Source of the DNA: JBLMZW01 sp050259035
GTDB lineage: Bacteria > Bacillota > Syntrophomonadia > Syntrophomonadales > DTU052
Assembly: GCA_050259035.1 (NCBI GenBank)
Contig: JBLMZW010000153.1
Coordinates: 1-5,023 of the forward strand
Direction of reading: 5' to 3'
DNA length: 5,023 bases
Part shown: in pieces, positions 1 through 4,792 of the stretch
Position numbering within the stretch: the first letter of the stretch is position 1
Layout of the letters: every line of letters begins with the position of its first letter
Notes under the pieces: model-generated
Told to the model about the DNA's origin: nothing
Database searches by the model: none
Seen by the model: the letters and a program-made list of their open reading frames with translations, nothing else
Translations under genes and position numbers: made by a program

Positions 1-282
1 AACAGCAGTGATTTTAATCCCCTGGCTTTCCATTGCATCCAGGAAAGGCTGAACCTCCTTTTGCCGAAATACAAACTCTCCGAAGCATAGTGCATTGCCC
101 TTGCTATCTACATCCTCAAAAGAAAAAGACATGTAAAATACCACTTTGGAAAAAGTCCTTATCCCTAATATTTCTACATCAATATCATTACGCATTCTAG
201 TAACAAAGCAAACGCCTGCAGGAGCATCCGTTTCTTCTTCACCCTTTAATATCTGTGCGAACTCATCACACGTAGTGCTCAT
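1..282 (-). CDS. DUF1259 (LppY/LpqO-like) protein, copy A, C-terminus beyond window
   Basis: This is the first 94 codons of a gene reading leftward and cut by the window edge. It begins MSTTCDEFAQILKG and aligns almost end to end with the complete protein encoded at 311-712, sharing the GVC, RMR-DI-VE-LG, EDVD--GNALC-GEF and EV--FL blocks with single-residue length differences. The start at 282 follows a GGAGGGAG ribosome binding site and matches the paralog's start. The lost part should hold the family's HNH and IHW motifs. DUF1259 proteins have no established biochemical role that I can name; no signal peptide or membrane segment is visible, so the protein is probably cytoplasmic. The 28 bp gap to the upstream paralog suggests one operon arising from tandem duplication. 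Confidence 0.82.
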   Translation of the reverse strand, partial: MSTTCDEFAQILKGEEETDAPAGVCFVTRMRNDIDVEILGIRTFSKVVFYMSFSFEDVDSKGNALCFGEFVFRQKEVQPFLDAMESQGIKITAV

Positions 283-310
283 AGACTCCCTCCGTTCTTT
301 TTTGTTACCG

Positions 311-712
311 TTACATACCGATTGCCATATCTAAAGCATGAGCAGAGATTTTGGCAAATTTTAAAGGTTCCATTATGGCTTCCCAATGGATATAGATCAA
401 GCGCGGATTGTCGAAAAGCCAGTGATTATGAATGGCCGTAACTCTTATATCATGATTTGATAATAGGGTATTTAAGAATGTTCTAACCTCGGTTTGCTTA
501 AAGAGAAACTCTCCTAAACAAAGTGCATTACCGTTGTTGTCCACATCCTCATAAGAAAACATCGCAAGAAGAACAGTAGGCGAATGCGTTATTCTACCCA
601 AAACTTCTACCTGAATATCGTCACGCATTCTTTGAACAAGGCAGACGCCGCCAGGGTTATCGCTCTTCTCTGCCATTAATATTTCTGCAAATGTGTCACA
701 TTTGGAACTCAT
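311..712 (-). CDS. DUF1259 (LppY/LpqO-like) protein, copy B, complete
   Basis: A complete 133-residue protein. Residues 21-80 carry GGVCLVQRMR, EDVDNNGNALCLGEF and the EV--FL helix. Residues 92-110 carry VTAIHNHWLFDNPRLIYIHW, the most diagnostic part of DUF1259 (a His-Asn-His followed by PRL and IHW). The histidines look like a possible metal or ligand site, but that is inference. There is no signal peptide, unlike mycobacterial LppY/LpqO lipoproteins, so this is a short cytoplasmic version. The start at 712 has an AAAGGGGAT ribosome binding site about 5 nt upstream. It is the promoter-proximal member of a tandem pair with the gene at 1-282. Family assignment is from remembered motifs; function is unknown. 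Confidence 0.85.
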   Translation of the reverse strand: MSSKCDTFAEILMAEKSDNPGGVCLVQRMRDDIQVEVLGRITHSPTVLLAMFSYEDVDNNGNALCLGEFLFKQTEVRTFLNTLLSNHDIRVTAIHNHWLFDNPRLIYIHWEAIMEPLKFAKISAHALDMAIGM

Positions 713-852
713 GATTATCCCCTTTCCCTTTTTAGTAAAGATATGTAGACGTATAGCTATTGTGTTACCGAATTAGATTTGAAAAAGTTGGGAAAGTCTG
801 CGGTGTTAAGGAACGATATGAAAACTAAAAAGACAAGTAAATAATTGTTTGA

Positions 853-915
853 CAGCAAATCGAGGTGGAAGACAACCTTCTGGCGGAACTGCGCAAAGTA
901 GCGGACAAAGGCTGA
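853..915 (+). pseudogene. Possible 3' remnant of a lost coding sequence
   Basis: Between the TGA at 850-852 and the TGA at 913-915 the plus strand reads QQIEVEDNLLAELRKVADKG, which has the amphipathic Glu/Leu/Lys composition of a genuine protein C-terminus. The segment is clearly richer in G+C than the DNA just before it. It has no start codon or ribosome binding site and lies just before the hairpin repeat at 928-998. The simplest reading is the decayed tail of a deleted gene; chance is a real alternative at 20 codons. The parent family was not recognised. Confidence 0.25.
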
Positions 916-927
916 TACGGGCAATAG

Positions 928-998
928 GTGCCACGGGGACGGGGTTGTTGATATCCCTATACAGAATGGAGATTGTCAATAACCCGTCCTCGTGGCAC
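928..998 (+). repeat. Large REP-like hairpin element, copy 1 (GGGGACGG core)
   Basis: Arms 928-953 and 974-998 pair over 25 bp with one bulged G at 944 and a loop of about 20 nt. The outer stem is GTGCCACG with CGTGGCAC. Three pairs are wobbles (936.990, 947.980 and 952.975), all G.U(T) when the plus strand folds. The left arm matches that of the element at 4793-4861 almost perfectly. The outer right arm is partly duplicated: CGTGGCA occurs at 991-997 and again at 1001-1007. There is no U-tract, so it is not an ordinary terminator. Similar GGGGACGG hairpins are, from memory, widespread in Firmicutes genomes and sometimes flank REP-associated Y1 transposase genes; no transposase is present here. 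Confidence 0.85.
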
Positions 999-1063
999 TC
1001 CGTGGCATGTCTTTTGTATTCACATTAACCTGACTAGACTCCAGAAATAACTGCTAGCTGCAT

Positions 1064-1438
1064 CTATTCGGACCTATTACAGAATTCAGATAGATCTATA
1101 GGTTTAGTGGCACTTATTGTCTGATTATTCGTTTTTTGTTGGTATGCTTCTTCTCCCCACTCGCCCAATCTTTTGAGAATAAAGAATAAATCCTGACTCA
1201 GTTCAGCCAATTCATATTCAACTCGCGGCGGGACTTCGTTGTATTGGCGCCGAATCACAAGTCCGTCAGCTTCCAATTCTTTCAGATTTTTAGAAAGCAT
1301 TAAACTCGATATTCCATTCACTTTTCGTTGCAGGTCATTGAAACGAACAATCCTTTCATTTCCAATGTGCCAAAGAATCTGGAGTTTCCATTTTCCATTG
1401 ATAATTTCCATGGCATAGTTGATCGAACATTTTTCCAT
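1064..1438 (-). CDS. HxlR (DUF24) family winged-helix transcriptional regulator
   Basis: A 124-residue DNA-binding regulator. Residues 10-25 (MEIINGKWKLQILWHI) and 32-60 (RFNDLQRK then GISSLMLSKNLKELEADGL) form the classical HxlR winged helix; RRQYNEVPPRVEYELAE (63-79) is the wing, and LGEWGEEA follows in the dimerisation helix. I chose the start at 1438 because a run of seven G lies 9 nt upstream as the Shine-Dalgarno; the ATG at 1456 would put those G's inside the coding sequence and lacks a site of its own. It has only two cysteines, Cys4 and Cys120. In the DUF24 family the N-terminal cysteine is the usual redox sensor (YodB, CatR, HypR of Bacillus). It is divergent from a flavoprotein gene, the typical target arrangement, with palindromes between. 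Confidence 0.93.
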   Translation of the reverse strand: MEKCSINYAMEIINGKWKLQILWHIGNERIVRFNDLQRKVNGISSLMLSKNLKELEADGLVIRRQYNEVPPRVEYELAELSQDLFFILKRLGEWGEEAYQQKTNNQTISATKPIDLSEFCNRSE

Positions 1439-1455
1439 TAATATAAGCCCCCCCA

Positions 1456-1477
1456 TTACTTATATTCATATAAGTAA
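1456..1477. promoter_or_regulatory. Perfect 10-2-10 palindrome, probable HxlR operator 1
   Basis: TTACTTATAT at 1456-1465 is the exact reverse complement of ATATAAGTAA at 1468-1477, separated by TC. The site lies in the leader of the regulator gene, next to its Shine-Dalgarno run, where a bound repressor would block transcription or early elongation of its own gene. The ACTTA/TAAGT half-site recurs in the second site at 1503-1534. Assignment to the adjacent regulator is inference from position and from the A/T-rich dyads typical for this family. Confidence 0.65.
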
Positions 1478-1502
1478 GTAAATAAATATTGCGTACTATT
1501 CA

Positions 1503-1530
1503 TAAGTTAATTTACTTAATACAATATACT
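1503..1530 (+). promoter_or_regulatory. Candidate promoter of the flavoprotein gene
   Basis: TATACT at 1525-1530 is a 5/6 match to the -10 consensus, about 40 bp before the start codon. The only -35 at acceptable spacing is the poor TAAGTT at 1503-1508 (16 nt spacer). A weak -35 would fit a stress-induced gene. Both elements lie inside operator 2. Confidence 0.35.
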
Positions 1531-1534
1531 AAGT
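1503..1534. promoter_or_regulatory. Overlapping ACTTA/TAAGT dyads, probable HxlR operator 2
   Basis: TAAGT (1503-1507) and ACTTA (1514-1518) form one inverted repeat. ACTTAATA (1514-1521) and TACTAAGT (1527-1534) form a second, imperfect one centred on 1524, with 9 of 10 positions paired or nearly so. The central ACTTA is shared, so the two dyads exclude each other or allow cooperative binding. The block overlaps the candidate promoter elements of both divergent genes, so binding here could repress both. Confidence 0.55.
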
Positions 1535-1537
1535 CAA
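1509..1537 (-). promoter_or_regulatory. Candidate sigma-A promoter of the HxlR-family gene
   Basis: On the minus strand TTGACT (complement of 1532-1537) is a near-consensus -35, followed after exactly 17 nt by TAAATT (complement of 1509-1514) as a 4/6 -10. Transcription would start near 1502 and give a leader of about 60 nt that contains operator 1. The spacer is occupied by operator 2. Confidence 0.5.
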
Positions 1538-1568
1538 TAAAACCAGCAATTATATGGGGGGATATCAG

Positions 1569-2135
1569 ATGCCCAAGGTAGTTATTTTTAATGGGAGTCC
1601 AAGGAAGAATGGATATACTTCTAAACTACTTAAAGAAGTCAAAAAAGGGGCAGAAGCCAATGGAGCAGAAACGATCACTTTTGACTTGAATAATTCCAGA
1701 ATCAAGGGGTGCCAGGGATGCTACTACTGCAGAGAAAATGATGGTTGTGCAATCCAAGATTATCTGCAGCCTATGTACAAGGAGATCGCTCAAGCAGATG
1801 CGGTTGTTTTTGGTTCGCCGATATATTGTTATCAGATTTCCGGGCAGTCTAAAATCTGGTTGGATCGGACTTTTCCGATGATTAGCGGTACAACTTCGGC
1901 GGATTTCTCACCAAGACATCCGGGAAAGAAATTACTAACGGTTTATTCCCAGGGAAGTGCAGACGAAGATAAATTTATAGGAAATATCAGCCAGGTCAAT
2001 GGCATTCTGACAGCATATGGTTGGGATCTTCTCGATAGCATTATATGCAGCGGTACGACTAATCCTGATTTTGAGCTTTCGCAAGAATTGTTGGAATTGG
2101 CTTTTCAAAATGGGCAGAATTTAATAAACTCCTGA
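1569..2135 (+). CDS. Flavodoxin-fold NAD(P)H-dependent oxidoreductase with iron-sulfur-flavoprotein cysteine motif
   Basis: A 188-residue cytoplasmic reductase of the NADPH-dependent FMN reductase/iron-sulfur flavoprotein type. Residues 1-20 (MPKVVIFNGSPRKNGYTSKL) give the first beta strand and the FMN phosphate loop; residues 82-100 (GSPIYCYQISGQSKIWLDR) give the second flavin loop and the family helix. Cys48, Cys51, Cys54 and Cys60 form CX2CX2CX5C, matching the compact motif that binds a 4Fe-4S cluster in archaeal iron-sulfur flavoprotein; whether a cluster binds here is inference. The start at 1569 follows GGGGGGAT 5-7 nt upstream; the ATG at 1554 would put the G-run inside the gene. Divergence from an HxlR regulator suggests induction by quinones, electrophiles or disulfide stress. 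The natural substrate is unknown. Confidence 0.9.
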   Translation: MPKVVIFNGSPRKNGYTSKLLKEVKKGAEANGAETITFDLNNSRIKGCQGCYYCRENDGCAIQDYLQPMYKEIAQADAVVFGSPIYCYQISGQSKIWLDRTFPMISGTTSADFSPRHPGKKLLTVYSQGSADEDKFIGNISQVNGILTAYGWDLLDSIICSGTTNPDFELSQELLELAFQNGQNLINS

Positions 2136-2140
2136 TCTTT

Positions 2141-2180
2141 ATGACAAGGGTATGACAAGGGGACGGTTTGCCCTTGTCAT
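2141..2180 (+). repeat. GGGGACGG-core hairpin, TGACAAG subtype, with duplicated left arm
   Basis: ATGACAAGGG (2152-2161) pairs perfectly with CCCTTGTCAT (2171-2180) around a 9 nt loop, and the left arm carries the same GGGGACGG core (2159-2166) as the larger repeats at 928 and 4793. A second ATGACAAGGG at 2141-2150 duplicates the left arm, so the right arm could pair with either copy, giving two mutually exclusive hairpins. It lies 5 bp after the flavoprotein stop codon and just before the terminator, so it is transcribed as its 3' untranslated region. Confidence 0.75.
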
Positions 2181-2188
2181 GTATAAAG

Positions 2189-2214
2189 TAGCGGGCGGAA
2201 GGCCCGCTATTTTT
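2189..2214 (+). terminator. Rho-independent terminator of the flavoprotein gene
   Basis: TAGCGGGC (2189-2196) pairs with GCCCGCTA (2202-2209) in an 8 bp stem with the loop GGAAG, and TTTTT (2210-2214) follows, continuing T-rich through ATTATT. Stem, loop size and U-tract are all classical. It separates the flavoprotein transcript from the MFS gene downstream. Confidence 0.9.
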
Positions 2215-2246
2215 ATTATTCGGGTGCCCCTTTCGGGCTGCTGGGA

Positions 2247-2276
2247 TTTACTGTATAATTGCCACAGTATTATATG
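2247..2276 (+). promoter_or_regulatory. Candidate promoter/operator region of the MFS gene
   Basis: A perfect -10 hexamer TATAAT lies at 2254-2259 but has no good -35. An alternative pairs TTTACT (2247-2252) with TATTAT (2268-2273) at a short 15 nt spacing. An inverted repeat TACTGT (2249-2254) with ACAGTA (2264-2269) overlaps both, as an operator would. The region is unlike the ACTTA/TAAGT sites of the HxlR operators, so the transporter is probably under different control. Confidence 0.35.
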
Positions 2277-2331
2277 ATTGAATAAAGATATCACGCGTTT
2301 ATCAACAATGTTATTACTGAGGTATCAAGTA

Positions 2332-3534
2332 ATGAATAAATCAAATTTATGGACTAAAGATTTTATCAATGTTTTCTTTGTCAGTTTCTTTTTGGCTTTG
2401 AATTATTACCTGCTAATGGTTGTTATTTCGGTATATGCGATGGATACTTTCGCGTCTTCTCCCAGTAATGCCGGGCTTGCCTCCAGTATATTTGTAATCG
2501 GCGCACTAAGTGCACGTCTGTTTGTAGGCAAATGGAATCAACGGTTTGGTCAGAAGCGCTTGCTTTATGCAGGCTTGATTTTAAGCTTATTAATGAGCCT
2601 ACTATATTTTGCAGTCAATAATATTATATTTCTTTTAATAGTAAGGTTTTTTCATGGTGTAGCTTTTGGTATTTCCAGCACTGTAATACTGACTATAGCA
2701 TCTAATATTGTTCCCCGTGAAAGATTGGGTGAAGGACTGGGCTATTTTATGCTGAGTGTCACACTGGCAACAGCTATTGGTCCTTTTTTGGGTATGTTCC
2801 TTACCCAACACGGCAGCTATAGTATGATCTTTACGGTTTGTACAATTGCAGCGGTATTGGCTCTGCTTAATAACTTCTTTTTAACTGTCCCCAAAATAGC
2901 AATAACGAAAGAACAACGGGAGGAACTGAAAGGTTTTAAATTAAGTAATTTCTTTGAATATAGGGCCATTCCAATCGCCTTGGTTTGTATGTTAGCTTAC
3001 GCTTGTTATTCAAGTATCCTGGCCTTCCTAACCGCATACGCCAAACAAGTTCATTTATTGAATGTAGCCAGTGCTTTTTTTGTTATATATGCTGCAGTAA
3101 TCCTATTTTCCAGAACATTTACCGGTCGCTTGCTTGATACAAAGGGCGAAAATATCAACATGTATCCAGCATTTATAATATATTTAATAGGATTTATTAT
3201 GCTCAGTCAGGCTAGTCATGGGTATAACATATTGCTGGCGGGGGCTTTTGTCGGGCTGGGATTTGGCACCATTCAATCCAGCTGTCAAGCTATCTGCGTT
3301 AAGGTAACTCCTCAGCACCGGTTAGGGTTAGCCAATTCGACGCTATATATATTCTTAGACACGGGAATAGCAGTGGGTCCCTATATATCCGGATTACTGA
3401 TTCCTTCAATAGGTTACCGGGGATTATACCTGACCATGGCCGTAGTTACACTGGCAACCATGTTCTTATACTATCTTCTGCACGGAAACAAGGCAGGGCT
3501 TGCCACTGAGGAAAGTAGCAGATTAGCCGCTTAA
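2332..3534 (+). CDS. MFS transporter, 12 TM, DHA1-like drug/metabolite efflux type
   Basis: A 400-residue major facilitator superfamily membrane protein of usual length. It opens with NLWTKDFINVFFVSFFLALNYY, a common start of this MFS group. Motif A is GKWNQRFGQKR at 66-76 between TM2 and TM3; a motif-B-like arginine is in VRFFHGVAFG (104-113); GPFLG at 150-154 resembles the TM5 antiporter motif C, which points to proton-coupled export; GRLLDTKG (265-272) is the second-half counterpart of motif A. A hydrophilic loop at about 187-212 divides the two six-helix halves. I chose the ATG at 2332 because GAGGT sits 8 nt upstream; the TTG at 2278 would add 18 unsupported residues. Substrate is not predictable. 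A terminator separates it from the flavoprotein gene. Confidence 0.92.
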   Translation: MNKSNLWTKDFINVFFVSFFLALNYYLLMVVISVYAMDTFASSPSNAGLASSIFVIGALSARLFVGKWNQRFGQKRLLYAGLILSLLMSLLYFAVNNIIFLLIVRFFHGVAFGISSTVILTIASNIVPRERLGEGLGYFMLSVTLATAIGPFLGMFLTQHGSYSMIFTVCTIAAVLALLNNFFLTVPKIAITKEQREELKGFKLSNFFEYRAIPIALVCMLAYACYSSILAFLTAYAKQVHLLNVASAFFVIYAAVILFSRTFTGRLLDTKGENINMYPAFIIYLIGFIMLSQASHGYNILLAGAFVGLGFGTIQSSCQAICVKVTPQHRLGLANSTLYIFLDTGIAVGPYISGLLIPSIGYRGLYLTMAVVTLATMFLYYLLHGNKAGLATEESSRLAA

Positions 3535-3621
3535 TTGCCATCTATTAGTACTGACTGCGCAGCCCGGGAAACTTCAGGAGATGCCCGATTTCACTGTGTT
3601 TGCGGGAAAAGGAGGATCAGT

Positions 3622-3877
3622 ATGCGTAGAGCTCTGGTGGCCGGAGGAACCGGCCTGGTGGGTGGGGAGATATGGGGGACGACAGGAGAAGAGGCCCGGG
3701 GAAAAGATCGGCATTGCTGTTGGGAAGGCGGTTGGCTTCCTGCTGATCGGCCGCCTGAAAAAATACCGCAACATTAAGGCCGAAACGGTGGCCCGAGTGA
3801 TGATATCCGCAGCCAAAGCCGATCTAGGCATTCAGCGAATCTTCGAATCCGACGAAATAGCGGCTTACCCCTGCTGA
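3622..3877 (+). pseudogene. Remnant of a Rossmann-fold NAD(P)-binding oxidoreductase (HTATIP2/NmrA-like), internal deletion and frameshift
   Basis: A perfect ribosome binding site (AAAAGGAGG, 3607-3615) precedes ATG 3622, which encodes MRRALVAGGTGLVGGEI, the nucleotide-binding beta-alpha turn (GGTGLVG) that starts this family. Within about 20 codons homology jumps to another frame: from about 3671 the frame read through 3877 gives RQEKRPGEKIGIAVGKA, then LKKYRNIKAETVARVMISAA and GIQRIFESDEIAAY, which I recognise as the C-terminal part (EKRPGEK, KYR-I-AETVA-AM, SDEI) of the same roughly 210-220-residue family. About 130 central residues are missing and the join is out of frame, so no functional enzyme can be made. 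The C-terminal frame has its own apparent ATG at 3581, but the residues before about 3671 do not resemble the family. G+C is higher than in the neighbours. Confidence 0.8.
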
Positions 3878-3951
3878 TGCCTGGCATAACATGTATATTC
3901 AGATGATTTCATTACAACGTTATTTATAAGATCTAAAGGGGACTTAATTCT

Positions 3952-4383
3952 ATGAAAGCAGTTGAGGAACAAATTATAGAAATCGTGAATCGTGAAACTA
4001 GGGCATGGGATACTCAGGATGTTGAATTGTTGTTGACCATATTTCACCCCGACATGGTATGGCCCTGGCCTAAAAACCCCCAATCACATGATCCAGTTGA
4101 CTGGATTATGGACCAGGGCCGCTACAATTATGAACGCTGGAAGCGGGGCTGGCAAGAGCTTTTCGATACTCAAAGGCTGGTTCACAATAACCGGGAAATT
4201 GTTAAAATAGCTCTTTCTAATGAAGAAGATGGGGCCTTGGCTGTTGTCGATATCGATACCCTGTGGATTGATTCCGCAGGGAATCGCAATCATTGGAAGG
4301 GTCGAGTTGGCAAAGTCTACTCCCTAGTGGAGGGGGAATGGAAAATGACCATGCACATAGGAGTGCTTGATTATTCAAAGTAA
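3952..4383 (+). CDS. NTF2-like/SnoaL-like small protein (DUF4440-type cone fold)
   Basis: A 143-residue cytoplasmic protein. The N-terminal helix EEQIIEIVNRETRAWDTQDVELLLTIFHPDMVW, the central strands (IVKIALSN, GALAVVDIDTLWID) and the closing KVYSLVEGEWKMTMHIGVLDY follow the order of SnoaL/DUF4440 NTF2-like proteins, whose cone-shaped pocket binds small hydrophobic ligands or serves as an isomerase/hydrolase site. Nine tryptophans in 143 residues (including WPWP at 37-40, and W51, W63, W67) would line the pocket; His32 and Asp34 are candidate polar residues. The ligand is unknown. The start has AAAGGGGA about 9 nt upstream. There is no partner gene in tight spacing: a pseudogene precedes it and an antitoxin follows. 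Confidence 0.75.
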   Translation: MKAVEEQIIEIVNRETRAWDTQDVELLLTIFHPDMVWPWPKNPQSHDPVDWIMDQGRYNYERWKRGWQELFDTQRLVHNNREIVKIALSNEEDGALAVVDIDTLWIDSAGNRNHWKGRVGKVYSLVEGEWKMTMHIGVLDYSK

Positions 4384-4396
4384 TTTCAATGAGTAT

Positions 4397-4407
4397 CACG
4401 GGGACGG
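4397..4407 (+). repeat. Orphan left arm of the GGGGACGG hairpin family
   Basis: CACGGGGACGG is identical to the outer left-arm core of the hairpin at 928-998. No matching right arm (CCGTCC then CGTG) follows in the next 100 bp, so it is a truncated or degenerate copy, or chance. It lies 14 bp after the stop codon of the SnoaL-like gene and has the same orientation as the three other copies. Confidence 0.5.
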
Positions 4408-4427
4408 AAATATTACAGGGCAATTAT

Positions 4428-4467
4428 AAGCTAATAGCTTGCGCATCGCAATACATTTTGCTATATT
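4428..4467 (+). promoter_or_regulatory. Promoter with overlapping palindromes upstream of the antitoxin gene
   Basis: TTGCGC (4439-4444) and TATATT (4462-4467, 5/6) are spaced by exactly 17 nt, giving a start near 4474, just before the ribosome binding site. Two short palindromes cover the -35: AAGCT-aat-AGCTT (4428-4440) and TTGCG-cat-CGCAA (4439-4451). RelB/DinJ antitoxins are ribbon-helix-helix repressors of their own promoters, so these are plausible autoregulatory sites; the binding itself is inferred. Confidence 0.5.
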
Positions 4468-4491
4468 GGTGACAGAACAGGAGGTGTTCTC

Positions 4492-4788
4492 ATGGCAAGA
4501 ACATCAAACATATTTGCCCGTGTGGAACCGGAACTTAAAGAGCAGGCGGAGCTTGTTTTAGAGCAGCTTGGCATTCCGATGTCAAATGCCATCGGCATTT
4601 TCCTCAGGCAGGTTGTGCTTCAGCGGGGTATACCTTTTGAACTGAAGCTCCCGCAAAACCAGCCACTATCAGTCAGTATGCTTACCGAGGAACAATTCAA
4701 TGCGGCGATAGAGAAAGGGTTGGATGATCTGATCGCCGGAAGGGTCGCTTCTGCGGAAAGTGTTGCTGAAAGAATGCGCCAGGACTAG
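4492..4788 (+). CDS. RelB/DinJ family antitoxin, no adjacent toxin
   Basis: A 98-residue protein of normal length for the family. SNIFARVEPELKEQAELVLEQLGIPMSNAIGIFLRQVV (5-42) is the ribbon-helix-helix DNA-binding and dimerisation domain with the characteristic R-E-LK--A--VL--LG---S-AI--FLRQ pattern, then RGIPFEL. The C-terminal EEQFNAAIEKGLDDLIAGRVASAESVAERM (66-95) is the toxin-neutralising tail. The start follows a perfect AGGAGGTG site (4479-4486). In a standard module a RelE/YafQ-type toxin gene would overlap or follow within a few bases; here the stop codon is followed 4 bp later by a hairpin repeat and then an unrelated dehydrogenase. It is a solitary antitoxin, either a relic of a lost pair, a guard against toxins elsewhere, or a pure repressor. 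Confidence 0.92.
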   Translation: MARTSNIFARVEPELKEQAELVLEQLGIPMSNAIGIFLRQVVLQRGIPFELKLPQNQPLSVSMLTEEQFNAAIEKGLDDLIAGRVASAESVAERMRQD

Positions 4789-4792
4789 ACAT

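Larger units (their letters stand above)
713..1063. other. 351 bp intergenic region with possible gene-tail relic and hairpin repeat
   Basis: No intact gene is present. From left to right it holds the 5' leader of the DUF1259 operon (no convincing sigma-A promoter recognised), an A/T-rich stretch, a short GC-richer segment that reads like the last codons of a lost gene (853-915), and a large imperfect hairpin (928-998). The 8-mer TGTTACCG at 763-770 recurs at 303-310, so it precedes both DUF1259 starts, which may be left over from the tandem duplication. No U-tract follows the hairpin on either strand, so no classical terminator for the hxlR-type gene ending at 1064 was found. Confidence 0.6.

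Noticed and set aside
146..334. Small plus-strand frame across the DUF1259 pair
   Set aside because: It lies antisense to the start of copy A and the gap; no ribosome binding site, and the conserved protein is on the minus strand.
928..998. Hairpin copy 1 as a Rho-independent terminator
   Set aside because: No U-tract follows on either strand, the stem is far longer than usual, and the same element recurs at 4793 with no U-tract.
1439..1456. Longer start for the HxlR-family gene at 1456
   Set aside because: It has no Shine-Dalgarno of its own, would encode the G-run that serves the 1438 start, and overlaps the perfect palindrome.
2221..2240. GCCC/GGGC hairpin in the MFS leader as a riboswitch or second terminator
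   Set aside because: Only a 4 bp stem with no U-tract or recognisable aptamer; likely incidental.
2278..2331. TTG start adding 18 residues to the MFS transporter
   Set aside because: The ATG at 2332 has a good GAGGT site and begins exactly where the family's N-terminus normally begins; the extra residues are not family-like.
3535..3777. An intact 80-residue gene in the frame before the pseudogene
   Set aside because: It is only the frame of the pseudogene's N-terminus extended through noncoding DNA; no start or ribosome binding site at 3535, and family homology stops after about 17 residues.
3574..3831. Antisense open frame opposite the pseudogene
   Set aside because: Proline/serine/arginine-rich shadow of the plus-strand remnant, without a ribosome binding site or recognisable family.
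4084..4423. Two antisense open frames opposite the SnoaL-like gene
   Set aside because: They are shadows of a well-supported gene on the other strand, with no ribosome binding sites and no family resemblance.
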